NCBI GenBank assembly: GCA_045837725.1
Contig: JBEWZL010000044.1
Span: 62,001 to 126,000, forward strand
Source: Vermamoeba vermiformis
Taxonomy: Eukaryota; Tubulinea; Echinamoebida
Direction of reading: 5' to 3'
DNA length: 64,000 nucleotides
Under the pieces are notes generated by a model. It searched no databases. It was not told where the DNA came from and worked only from the letters and a program-made list of their open reading frames with translations. Shown piece by piece: positions 46,620 through 58,465 of this stretch; the stretch's first letter is position 1; the number at the start of each line of letters is the position of its first letter. Made by a program: the position numbers and the translations under genes.

Positions 46620-46850
46620 GCATTGCTGTTTCTGGATGCGGCGAGCGCCGGATTTAGGTTCGACATACGATTTTGAGTACGACGGTGCATCACAATTTAT
46701 TCAAGCAATACGTGCTAAAGATCACATTAAATTGCCTCACTCGGTCTTCTACCAATCACAGCAAAGATTCTGTGATGGCAGGTATAAATAACAATCGATT
46801 TTGCAATTCAAAACCTATAACTTATTTTCATTAGACGCAACAACACTGCA

Positions 46851-48407
46851 ATGGATAAGAAAATCATTCTAGTGTGCGCTTTACTCATTTTTACTTTGTC
46901 TTTCGTGTCCTGCTTGCATCAGCCGTTCACGAAAGGAAATCTGTTGGCGCTCAAGAAAAACGGTAAGATCTGCTGTATTTTTTAGTATAGCTTTGTACTT
47001 ATTCGTATTATAGTTACTCCTATTCGTGCAAATAGTCCTTGTGCTGCAGGAGGGTTCGTCGAATTTACGCCGGATGGTCAGATCGTGCAAGAGGTGCTTC
47101 TTCCGACCAACGCGACGTAAGCTATACCTTTCACTTATAGTGGTTATTATTCTTTTGCGTGAGCTCTGAGTAAAAAGATTTCTGGACTAAAAAGGCAATT
47201 TAATTTTTAACCTTTACTCCAACCTTAAAGTTTGTTTATGTTGATAAAATCTTTGTAGCAAGGTTTACGCCTATATTAATATACTATATTAACAACAACC
47301 CTTAGGAATGAGCATCAAGCTTGCCTGCTCTTCACTGGCGATTACAATAGTCGACATACTATTACTACGGATGGGCTACGTGTGATCATCCCTTGCTGCA
47401 ATGTGAATGAAGACCCTGCTATATCTGACTCATTGGTTAGCTTTGCAATTGTGCACGGCGATGGTCGCTTCGAAACTACTCCGATCTTGAACAATACAAT
47501 TAATCAAGTGCCCACTAACTCCGTTATGGATGGCGATGATATTTGGTATAGCTTTGGAGGGTCTAGCGGAGCTATATTTTACGCGCCAGCTAATTCCACC
47601 GTCACAACTCCGATCTTCACCGGACCGATCTTCGCGCTTCAGATCCACGAGGGAAATCTCTTCGCGTCCAACTTTGAAGGCTTTCCAGGCTCGCTTGTTC
47701 AAGTCGGGATTGGTCTGCCCAAAGAACTCACGACAGATAGAGTGGATTTATTGGAACACAACGACGTCAACAGCTTTTTGTTCCTTGGCGAGCACGTGGT
47801 TTTGAGTCTCTATCCTGACGGCTTGAAGATTTACAACGTGACGTCTGGAGAGCTGGTTCTTGGCTCTGGCGGCACTCGCGAGATAGTCCAATCTGTTCCA
47901 CTGTTTGAGCACAACACAGTCATCGCGCATGTCGCGGGGTTTGGTAGCCAAACGCCTGCAATCTACTCATTCCCTTGGAACGAAACTAACAACATTGGCA
48001 CATTCGACACGGCCACGATCTTGCTGAACACTACGGCCGATGGATTCTATTACTACAGTCCTACATTCGTGCCCATCAACAGCTGTGAGGACGGCAAGAA
48101 AAACAACGACGAGACTGACGTGGACTGTGGTGGTTCATTCTGCTCGCAGAGGTGTGACGGAGGCAAACAATGCTTGACTGACAACGACTGCGTGACAAGT
48201 GGTTGCACGAACAACGTTTGTGACCTGCCTCCAACACCTCCTGTTGCCGAGCCAATTGCTGCTGAACCAAATACTCCTATTACTGACGCACCGAGTGGCG
48301 CTTCGACTAGCCCGTCAAGCAGACCTCGGGCTAATTTAACTTCGTCGGCGAGTTTGTTCGCAGCCTCCTTGGCTTCAATCGCTTTGATTTCCTTAATGTT
48401 AGTTTAG
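46851..48407 (+). CDS. Secreted/GPI-anchored protein of the receptor-kinase cluster, paralog 1
   Basis: Exons 46851-46962, 47014-47116, 47306-48407; 438 aa. Signal peptide, then PFTKGNLLALK, which all three paralogs share in the form FT+GNLLALK. The family body has EFTPDGQIVQEV, IIPCC, DIWYS, F(A/Q)LQI..GNL and INI/KIYN(V/L)TS segments and ends with AIYSFPW...YYSP. It looks like an all-beta, possibly propeller-type extracellular domain; I do not recognise it. Unlike the others, this copy adds a Cys-rich module (CEDGKKNNDETDVDCGG...CDGG...C...DC...GC...C) known from many secreted bacterial and protist proteins. A Pro/Ala/Ser/Thr linker and a hydrophobic C-terminal tail (about 20 residues) follow, predicting GPI attachment. 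Confidence 0.75.
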
Positions 48408-49043
48408 CGCTTGCCGTTTCTTACCGAGATAAATCCCAGATTCTTCTTCCTCTTTTACGCTGCATCTTTCGATTGCGTGAGCTCAAACTGCACGGGGAGA
48501 TAGTTGCAATTTGTGCCGTTGTTCGATCAAAACATGCTCATCGCTCACATCGTCAATATAGCTCCGCACTTTTCAGCACGATGGATCTACATTAGCTTTG
48601 CCTAAAATGGAAAAAAAGACTATGAAGACTGAAGCGGCAGCTGTGGACAGCGGCGGTCCTTCGTGCAATCAAGATTCGAGAAGGCGGTCTAAGACGTGCT
48701 CTAGGCCTGTCTCGTGACATTTGGGCGCACAAGTGGCGTATGTGACGTTTCCATTCCTCCGTTAAGCTTTGGACGAGTTGCAACTTTGACGTGATTCAAT
48801 GTTTTTATGTAGTCGAAGGTAAAGATGTTCATATTATAAGTGCTTCTCTGGCCTCGCTAATGTTTCAGTTAGCCATTTCTCCGGCAAATTAATTTTTATC
48901 TCGCCTGTCACGTCAATCCATCAAATCTCGTCCCTTTGTGGTCGCCTTACGGGACCGTTATTTCCTTCCGGAGAAAGATTAAAAGCAGAATTTGATTCAA
49001 TTTCAAAACAATAACAAACCCAGACACAACAACACAACTCTCC
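48408..49043. other. Intergenic region between paralogs 1 and 2
   Basis: Apart from the family relic at 48497-48602, no gene is seen in these 636 bp. The minus frame at 48592-48783 is a low-confidence shadow. The right part should hold the promoter of paralog 2. Confidence 0.4.
48497..48602 (+). pseudogene. Relic of a fourth copy of the secreted-protein family
   Basis: This short segment aligns by eye with the region of paralogs 2 and 3 that encodes EIGQLVxLLDQGKIIAHVHS and the following PASIYSF, with many substitutions and small indels. It is no longer open. It lies between paralogs 1 and 2 and on the same strand, as expected for a decayed tandem copy. Upstream and downstream limits cannot be fixed by eye. 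Confidence 0.5.
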
Positions 49044-50193
49044 ATGCTCCGACAAGTTATTCTTTGCACCTTACTTTGTGTGCTTCTTTCCGTGGAGGCA
49101 ACCCGTCCTAGAGCCTTCACCAGAGGAAACCTGCTGGCCCTCAAGCAACTGAGCAGTAAGCGTATTATTATACTTGATTATGAAGATGACTAACGTTTTT
49201 TAAGGTTCGAGCAGCATGTGCGCTGACGGAACTCTCGTGGAATTCACTCCTTCCGGCTCAGTCGTGCAAGAAATTGACCTTACTACAAGCGTTCCGTAAG
49301 TTTGATAGATATATTAAGCGATTTATATCATAATTAATCTTGATTTCAAAATGAATCAATATTTGGAAATTAACGGTCATGATTCAAAATCGACTTAAAG
49401 TCATTAATCGTTTGCTTTCAGTGGTGGTTGCAAGGTCTTTACCGACGATTACTATGGCCGCCTCACTTTGGCAACTGATGGCACTCGCGCTATTCTTCCT
49501 TGTTGCCACGTCGATCCGACAAACGCTACGCAATACATGGTTAGCTTCGCCATTATTAGCGCCAATGCTAACTTTGACCGAACCTGCGTCAAGCAAAATT
49601 CCGCTGGACTTGGTCAAGTTGTCAATGCCGCTTTGAAGGCAAACGACATCTGGTACTCGAAGGACTCCCAAGTGTGGTATACTTCAATTTACGCTCCTAC
49701 ATCGACTGCCATCTTCGCGCAAGACTTCTTCCAATTGCAGATCTACAACCGAAATCTCTACGTCGGAAACTACGATCATCTTCCGTTCACAATTGCTCAA
49801 GTCGGAAGTGGTTTGCCCAAGAGATTCGTCGCTGGAAGCGGAACGGCTTATCTTGATACCAACCCTACTCTATCCGTCAATGCCTTCGAGTTCCTTGATA
49901 AATACTTGGTCGTGAACATGTACCCGAGTGGCATCAACATCTACAACTTGACCTCTCAAGCACTCGTCTACTCAGTTGCTGACACCGAAGAGATCGGTCA
50001 ATTGGTTTCGTTGTTGGATCAAGGCAAGATCATTGCTCATGTTCATAGCATTGGCACCACTCCTGCTTCGATCTACTCCTTCCCGTTCAACTACGCTACT
50101 GGCATCGGATCTTTATCCGAAGCCACCGTTCTCTTGACCTCTGCTACTTCAAAGTACTACAGCCCTATTCGTGTTCCCCAAACTCGTTATTAA
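49044..50193 (+). CDS. Secreted protein of the receptor-kinase cluster, paralog 2
   Basis: Exons 49044-49155, 49205-49295, 49422-50193; 324 aa. Signal peptide (MLRQVILCTLLCVLLSVEA), then the shared FTRGNLLALK motif and the same body as paralogs 1 and 3. Exon 1 is 112 nt, as in paralog 1. It ends at RVPQTRY right after the YYSP motif and has neither Cys-rich module, linker nor hydrophobic tail, so it should be soluble and secreted. The C-terminal half is almost identical to paralog 3, with a 74-bp stretch (49913-49986) identical at nucleotide level. AATAAA lies at about 50240. Function unknown; location suggests a link to the neighbouring kelch receptor kinases. Confidence 0.78.
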
Positions 50194-50520
50194 TAGGCTA
50201 TCATCGGATTTTCCTTTGATTTAGTACTTGTATTTGTAACTAAATAAAAACTTCACCCGTGGAGTTTTTCCCTGTCAGCTATGACGCGTCATAATTAAGT
50301 AATTGGTATTATGACACCCTTATTGATGACTTTTCTAGTCTTGATCGATTACTATTAAGGCAATTATCGAAGCGCTGTTTCATTTTCAATTCGTTACGGC
50401 CGTCACATGTCACCATTAGTCCCTTTGCCGTAGTGACGGGAATTCAAAAGGACAGCTCTACCAAAAAAGATTCTTTTTTCATTATTTTCGTTTCAGAGTT
50501 GCAACAAGCAAACGCAAGCC
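50194..50520. other. Intergenic region between paralogs 2 and 3
   Basis: 327 bp with the polyadenylation signal of paralog 2 near 50240 and the promoter of paralog 3. Nothing else recognised. Confidence 0.4.
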
Positions 50521-51813
50521 ATGAACGGAACAACTATTGTTATTGCTCTACTTTGCGCTCTTCTTCTGTCGACAGCGCAGGCAGCCGTCTTTTCTCCCTT
50601 CACCAAAGGAAATCTTTTGGCGCTGAAACAGGCTGCCACTAGCAACACTACGTGCGTCGACGGATACTTGGTAGAATTTACCTCTACAGGACAGATCGTG
50701 CAAGAAGTGATGCTAACCACTGATTCTGCGTAAGTATGAATATTACTGTGTCAAAATTATTCAATCAACCCAATATTTACGAGGGTATTGTTAAGCGAAA
50801 ATTTTAAAGTGGTTAAGTAATGTTACAAAACAACACGCGACAACCAGTCCACTAATCGTCTTTGAAGTAATGATTGCCAATTGTTCACTGATGACTATTA
50901 TGGCCGTCTTACCTTGGCCACTGACGGTGCTCGTGTCATTCTGCCCTGTTGCCATCCGGATCCAGCCAACGAAACTCTATACTTGGTCAGCTTTGCTGTC
51001 ATCCACAGCGATGGCACTATGGAAAGAACAGACATTATTCAAAACTCCAGCGCTAGACAGGTCGTCAATGCGGCGTTAAACGGAAGCGACATCTGGTACT
51101 CGCAAGACGGACACGTGCTGCACACTACTACTGAGGTCAGAGCTACTGCATCCACTAAAATATTCGAGCAAGATTTCTTCCAATTGCAGATCTACCAAGG
51201 AAATCTCCTCATCGGAAACTACGATCATCTTCCGCACACCATCGTTCAGGTCGGAAATGGCTTGCCTAAGGAACTTATCAGTGGCAATGGAACTGCGTAT
51301 CTTGACACTGACCCTACTCTATCCGTCAATGCCTTCGAGTTTTTGGATAAATACTTGGTATTGAACATGTACCCGAGTGGCATCAACATCTACAACTTGA
51401 CCTCTCAAGCACTCGTCTACTCAGTTGCTGACACCAACGAGATCGGTCAGTTAGTCGCGTTATTGGACCAAGGCAAGATCATCGCTCATGTTCATAGCAT
51501 GGGCAACGTACCTGCTTCGATCTACTCTTTCCCCTTCAGCTTCGCTGACGGAATCGGAACCTTGTCCGCAGCAACAATTCTTTTGACTTCTAACGCCACA
51601 GAAGAGTTCAAGTACAAGTACTATAGTCCTATTCACGTGCCTCAAGGCAGTTACGTTCCTGTTGCAGCTCCTACGACTACAACTCCGACTTCTCAACCAA
51701 CGACATCCGTTCCTGCCGCAGCACCCACCGGCAAAACACCAATTAAGGCAAGCGGCAGTGATTCCGTAGTTCCCTATCTTTCGTTGTTAGTAGTTGTTGC
51801 TGCATTACTGTAA
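50521..51813 (+). CDS. Secreted/GPI-anchored protein of the receptor-kinase cluster, paralog 3
   Basis: Two exons, 50521-50729 and 50868-51813; 384 aa. The first exon fuses what are exons 1 and 2 in paralogs 1 and 2, so one intron has been lost here or gained there. Signal peptide, PFTKGNLLALK, then the family body with VILPCCHPDP, DIWYSQDG, FFQLQIYQGNL and INIYNLTSQALVYSV. After YYSPIHVPQ comes a Thr/Pro/Ala linker and a hydrophobic tail (VVPYLSLLVVVAALL) that predicts GPI anchoring. The middle part is near-identical to paralog 2 and much further from paralog 1. AATAAA is at about 51861. Confidence 0.78.
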
Positions 51814-52104
51814 GCAACGAGTGCACTTGCCGTATTTAGCCGGCTCATTTCCGATCGTTCAAATAAAAATTTCGAGATAATTTGGAGTTCGTCCAGGAGC
51901 GCTTTTACTGCTTACTATAAGCCAAGGTACCGGTTAGTATAGGTCTTTAGTGTTCGAGAGTAAAGGGCGCTGGGCAATCTATGCAAATTAACAAGTGTGA
52001 ATTGAAGGAGATCTGCTTTCGAACGCATTAACGTTAATTATTGGCAGCTGCCATAAATTATTTGTTTGGAAGTATTTTTTACCTACGATTATTGTTTGAA
52101 CAAC

Positions 52105-55100
52105 ATGGAGGCAAGAAAAAATCTGTTTTTGATCTCGATTTTTCTCCTAGGCTTTTCTGCTGTTAGTTTAGGCTTGAAACCACCAGCATGGGTCGAAGGA
52201 GGATTAGAAGGATTCAATCCAAGCGGTCGCATGTACTATTCTGCGATCCAAAGCTCAAACAAACGCGATCTGTGGTTGTTTGGCGGTTTTGATGGTAACA
52301 ATAAGATAATTTCAAAAATTATATTTACAGACGGGATAATTACCGTGTATTTTTTTGAAGTGATATCCTCCAAAACTAATCCGTTAATGTAAAATTAAAT
52401 CAGGTATAACGTTGCAAGGATTGGGCGATCTGTGGAAGCTAGATGTGCGAAACAATTATACATGGGTTAATTATACTGTAGAAGGCGATAAGCCCGCGCC
52501 AAGAGGCGAAGCAGTCCTTTGGATCGATAGCAAAGAAAATCTTTATATTTACGGCGGGAATAGCAATAACACAATGGATGTGATTACGTATTCAGACCTA
52601 TGGATGTTTAATTCGACCTCATTGCAATGGCACTTACTCCGAAATGAATCAGATCTCGTTCGAGGAGACCTTGGAAATGGCACGGCAGCAACACATCCAG
52701 GACCACGCGTTGGTGCGGCTGGTTGGACTCAAAATGACAACGAATTATGGTTCTTTGGTGGCATTGGCGTCCCTAGTCTATTTATTTATGCCGATGTATG
52801 GAAGTACACAATCGACAGCAATGTTTGGACTTGGATGTCGGGCCAAAGCGATCCGAGTCCTGGCCCAACTGACGACGTTACGTATAACAACCCTTCGACT
52901 ACTGCTTTACCCGGTGGAGCATATGGCGCCGGCGTTACTAAAGATACGGATGGAAACGTGTGGTAATTTATCCGATCTGATACACAATTTCAGATTTTGT
53001 GATTTGGCTCACTAAAAACCGGCCATAATTAACGAATATTATTAGGTTTATGGGAGGCCGAAACTTTGAGACTTCAAATCAACTCTGGAAATTTGATCCA
53101 AAAACTCTCGAATGGACGCTATTGAACGGAACACTGCGATTAAACAACGGAACGGTGGTTAACGAAGTATTTCAGAGTTATTATGCAGTTGGAGTCTATT
53201 CTCCTTCAGCGTACCCGCCGAATCCGTTCAAGTGCCCGTTGATCTACTCCGGCAATGGTTTGTTAACTCTAGTGCTTGGCGAAGGCTACAACGCACAAAC
53301 ACAAACGTCACAATTTCTAATGAATTTATGGAGCTACAACATCAGTTCTGGTCTTTGGGCGTTCATGTACGGACAACAAGGCCGCCAGTACGCGAAATTT
53401 CAACAATCGGATCTTGCAAATAGTCCCGGAGTACGAACCGGATTTGGAATGATCGGCACTGGCAGTGCATGGGTCATTAGAGGATTTTATTTGCCGGAAG
53501 CACCGACGGATACATTTGTTTATTCAGTCGATGTTTGCGGCACAGATCTCGCACCGGTGTGCACCATCAACGCCACGTGCATCGATAAGATTGGATATGC
53601 AGAGTGTCAGTGTAAAGAAGGATACGAAGGTGATGGAGTCACGTGTCAAGAAGTGATTGTGACAGCTCCACCGGTCTCCGAACCTGCCGTTGTACAAGCA
53701 CCACTTGCGGAGAATATAACGCCAACACAAGATCCAAACTTGGTCAATATAATAGTGCCCTCTGTTGTGATACCCGTTGTCGTTATAACAGTAGGTGTGA
53801 TAGTGTTAGTCGTGCTTCTCAAACGACGCAAACGAGCGTCAAAGAAGCGGTCAAAACTCGATGACGATAACAATGACAGCACTCTCGTAAGTTTATTTTT
53901 TTATGATTTGTTATAAAAAAAATAACAACGTACTAACTGACTTTAATAAGTACACGTCAATCGTTGGTCACGAGTTAAATGTCAAAACTGAATCGAATGT
54001 CACATCACACACTGCAACTATAACGACGAATCCAACGAGTGACTTGCACTCAAGCGAAGCTAAATCGTCAAATGATATCGATCGGATGAACATTCCGTTC
54101 AGTGAATTGAAATTTCGTCACGAGATTGGCGCGGGAGCGTACGGCAAAGTGTTCATCGGTGAATGGCAAATGACGACAGTGGCCATGAAAATCAGTAGCT
54201 TCTCTTCATCACAAGAGTTCTTGCGCGAGGCTGCTCTGTTAGTGTAAGTTATACCGTCAATTTAAACGAAAACTCATTCGTTCGTTCATAGAAATCTCCG
54301 ACCACATCCAAATGTCGTTCAAATACTTGGTGTGTCAAAGTCGATTGACGATGTGAATGTTGTAATGATCATGGAGTACTGTGACGGAGGTACGCTCGAG
54401 ATTAGTTTAGTTCAAGCAATACTAACGATCGGCTATTTCCTTTTTAGGAAGTCTCGACAAAGTGCTATCAACATCTAAAGTGCCATTTGCAACGAAAGTT
54501 CAGTACTTGTCTGGTGTTGCGAAGGGCCTCTTCCACTTGCATAAAAACAAAATTGTTCATCGGGACATTGCTGCTCGTAACGTTTTGGTAAGCACGATAA
54601 TTATAATGCTGTAAAGCCATTTAACAATAACTAATGACTTTAATATTTGTAGTTGTCGCGTGGAGAAGCCAAGATTTCCGTAAGTCACGACAAATGACAC
54701 GTGTCATTTTTTGCATTAGGTATTAACCAAAAGATAATTTAGGACTTTGGAATGTCACGAAAGATCGACAACCAAAGCGCACAAGGTACTTCAAAGTCAA
54801 CGGTTGGTCCAATTCCTTGGATGGTATGTGATCTGGCCACGAGGAGTGATTTGATACTAACGGCAAAATTTAAGGCACCCGAATCGATCAAGTCAATGGA
54901 GTACAGCAGAAAATCAGACGTGTGGAGCTTTGGTGTCTTATGCTGGGAAGTTCTGGCTGAAGAAGAGCCGCACAAGGGCTTAGATCTGCTTGAGACTGGC
55001 ATTGCAATTCGGTACGTACGCTGATTGATCAAGTTTAGTTTCTTTTTGCTAACTTCTTTTAGTGACTTTGGCAAAACACCAATAATTGACACTAATTGGC

Positions 55101-55260
55101 CTAAAGACCTTGTTGAGCTCATGCAAGATTGTTGGCAAATGGATCCAGATCTTCGACCAGTAAGGAATAATTGCTTTAAATATTTGTTAGGCTAATCACT
55201 CTGCAGACATTCAAAGATATCTGTGAAAGGATGAAGAAACATTTGAAAGTGAGCCAGTAG
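52105..55260 (+). CDS. Kelch-EGF receptor tyrosine-kinase-like protein, copy 2
   Basis: Eleven exons: 52105-52294, 52404-52962, 53046-53886, 53951-54243, 54292-54389, 54448-54587, 54653-54679, 54743-54823, 54875-55011, 55063-55159, 55207-55260; 838 aa. Same plan as copy 1: signal peptide, kelch propeller (DLWLFGGF, NLYIYGG, DLWMFN, ELWFFGG, ADVWKY), one EGF unit near 412-450, TM helix near 481-513 and kinase from about 576. Kinase motifs are GAGAYGKV, VAMK, HRDIAARN (Ile for Leu), DFGMSRK, PWMAPES, SDVWSFG and LMQDCW. It has one intron more than copy 1, inside the catalytic loop region (54588-54652). The segment GEWQMTTVAMKIS is identical in both copies. An exact TGACACGTGTCA lies in the intron at 54680-54742. 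Confidence 0.88.
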
Positions 55261-55359
55261 ATTACAAACTGAATGCTGGCCAAAAGAGAATGACTAAAAG
55301 ATTAATTTACTTTGACCATAATCTGCCGTAAAATTAAGAGCAATCAACTCTCTAACAAG

Positions 55360-58300
55360 CTACTTAGTGGTGTTGCCTTGTGTATTTCTTGTCTTCTTTA
55401 CTGGAGGACTTAAATTAATTTCGTCTTCATCATGCTTGCGCTTCACTTTCTGTTTTGTATCACTCTCTTGTTGTTCCAAGAGACTATTTCTGTAGGCAAA
55501 AATAAACAATGGTGATAACCAGTGGTCTCCATTTGAAATAACAACTTGATTTGCTTGCTCCAACTCAACCAATTGTTTGTAATATGGATGCTCTTCCTTT
55601 GCTTGAGTTAACTGCACACTAATTGGAGCAGCGTTTATGTTTGGAGAAATAAACATCCAAATTAGGTGTGGTTGTGCTGGCAAGTCCAGAGCCTCAATGT
55701 TATTTGCCAGATTGACAGGTTTAATCTCATATGTGGAGTTAGTAAAAGGATAAGCTCCATAGGCAACTTACTAATTCACTATTGTTTTCTACATTGTAAC
55801 ACTTAATGCACAACAGATGTGAGGCAGTGTTTCTATGGTTTGTTGAATAGAGTGGTACAATTGCATCTGCAAATGAAGTTTTCTTCTTGTTGAAAATGAT
55901 GTTTAGAAGGGAGTCCTTGGTGATATCTTCTATTGCTTGAACAACTGTAACTCCAGACAAGCAAATCTAGATTGACATTAGAAAAAGATTATACTTCAAC
56001 AGATTCAACTTACAAAATGATTGCTTGGCCAAGAGGGAAATACAGCAGACAATGGCACAAACTCTCCTAGTTGTGTGACATGAAGTTGATATTGAGCCCA
56101 AAGTGTTGCAGCAACTGCACACTCTAGTACACCATCTTCCTTTGTCATATTATTAGAGTTAAGCCCAGAACTTCCAACAATATGATCAATGGTGAAGTTA
56201 ACATGGTCGATGTTGTTTGGGATAGGAAACAAATCAATAGAAGACTAGTAAAGGTTAGTATAGTAGCACAATAGTTAACAGCAAAACTTACCTGACAAAG
56301 CTCTGTAAAGTAATGGAAGGGCATAGTGTAGCAACGCTTGGCAGTGGCCTCTTGTCCTGAACCAACAAATTCAAATGGAAAGAGAATTTCTGTCTCCAAT
56401 TTTGCATAGGTCTGCTTGCTGTTGCCAATAATGTCATCAGGTGTCTTTGGCAGGCATAAACTGCACTCTACCAACAGCCTTTGCCAATCTTTCTTCTTCA
56501 AAGCATACTTTTTGTTGGATGGTGGGTTTGCATGTTGCTCCATGAAGTAAGATTTCAATTTTAACATTAAAGAGTTCTCAACTTTCTGTAACTCTGCATT
56601 CTGGGGATCTTTTGATGATAAAATATACTTGTTGGATGAGATAGAACTGAACAAAAATTCAATTGCTCTTGGGATTCCAAATGTTTTGACCCACATCCTG
56701 TGTAGAAGTGATTTGGTTGCCTCAGCAAGTTCATCAGTATCACCTTCTTGCTTGTACTCCTCATTGTAATACTTGTGCATAACTGATGAGCACAAATTGC
56801 TGAGATATTTTTCATCCTTCAATGGGTTAAGAGGTAAGCTTGATCTTAAGAAAGCAACAGTTGGATCTTTCATCTCTTCAAGATTTCCAGTCTTGAGCCC
56901 AACCTGGCATTGAGGGATTAGTTAAGTATAATACTTGTTTTGTGAAGCACCTTACCATTAGTATGTGAGTAATCTTCAACTCATTAAAAATCTTCGTCAC
57001 ATGGTAGGCCATGTTTCTTTCTTCAACCTTGACATTTGTATAATTCTGAAGGTCTGATTAGTTACATCTGAATAAAGGTTTACTAATGGGCTTACCTGAC
57101 ATTCATCAATGTTTAGAAGAGTGACTTCATTTGTTGGTGACATTTCAATGCCTGGAAAAACTGGAACATATGGAATTTGATCAGCTGCTTGTTGAAAAAG
57201 CAGATACAATGCTTCTAAGGGACTTTTGGCAGGGAACAACTCTTTCAGTACTTGATCAGTTAATTTGGATGCCTCCAGCACTTTGTTGTTAACCAGCAGT
57301 ACAGGCCATTGATGTTGAATTGCTTTATGCAATATTTTTTGACAGACCTTCACAGGATCATTGTCACGCCCCCACATAAAGGCTGAAGTTGTTATAACTC
57401 TCTTTTGGCTGAGTGTCTTGTGCAGTTGGCCAAGGAAAGTTAAACGCTCTTCTATTTCTCCAATTGCTTCATCACTGTAATTCATGGCTTTGAAATGATC
57501 TTTTCTTTGCTCTTTTGTTGCCTGAAGGTCTGCCAACGTAATTTCTTTTTCATTGATGAGGTGTTGAGAGCGAAGTAAAAATGAAGATAGCACAATTGGT
57601 GTATGAAAAACTCTAATACCCCATTCTACTAACAGCCTAGTTTTTCCAAATCCAGGGCTAGTTGCTGCAATTGTGTACGTTTTCTTGGATGCTTTGGCTT
57701 GATAATTATTGAAGCAATCGTTTAATAACTCCAATATTGCCTGCTCTCGATTGAAAAACGGTGGATAAGTGAGTCCCTGCCATTGGCTAATGGAAGCAGA
57801 GCCCACTGGAACTTCGAAGGCAAATTTTTCTTGTCCAGGGAAGTCCAATCTTGGTTGACTCAAGATTCTATCCACGCAATCTTTGAGTTTTTTCAACTCA
57901 TCGTGCTGTGCTCTTGTAACGTAGATTAGGGCACCAGTGAGATCGATGCTCTTATACAGCTCTTAAAATTTGGTTAGAATGAATGTCTTGGGAATTAGAT
58001 GCAAGTATCATACCATATTGGGAGCTCTGTTTCTGTCGCTCCTTGAAATCTGCATACAACGCCCATCCGTCGCCCACTACGATTTGTGTACCAGTAATGA
58101 ACTCCTGGGCGGATTTGACGCCTAACAAACTTCTTCCTGTGATACGACAATCAGCCAACGCTTGTAGTGTTTTCGGTGCAGGTTTGTTCTGCAGAATAGT
58201 TGTTGCCCAATTTTGAACGTCGTAAAGGTCCCACTCGACGGGCTGCTTTTGTTTCCACGCATCTACATAACAAGTCACTCAAACTATCGGTAAACAATTA

Positions 58301-58465
58301 AAAATAATTTCTAAAATTATTAGGCAATATATGAAAGCTTTACAACGGAAAAATGAAGCGATAGGATTGCTACGACGTCGTTGCAATTTTGGATCAATGC
58401 ACACCGGCTCTTAAATTTGGTAATAACAGTCGTAAAAACATACCCGAATTATTATTATCCATCAT
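55360..58465 (-). CDS. Crinkler-like P-loop NTPase with N-terminal SAM-like domain
   Basis: Exons 58444-58465, 58014-58262, 57096-57961, 56956-57045, 56292-56903, 56014-56244, 55772-55966, 55360-55725; 876 aa. A 22-nt first exon encodes MMDNNNS. Residues 15-85 are SAM-like (EWDLYDVQNWATTIL...ITGRSLLG). From about 150 a P-loop ATPase region has Walker A ATSPGFGKTRLL near 193-200 and Walker B LLNIDECQ ending at residue 379. The middle and C-terminal parts are unassigned. The tail is Lys/Arg-rich (KVKRKHDEDE, PVKKTRN), like a nuclear localisation signal. SPGxGKT-type NTPases with variable N- and C-terminal domains resemble the eukaryotic Crinkler/RHS-type modular effectors; that assignment is by layout, not by alignment. 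No nuclease motif was found. Confidence 0.6.
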
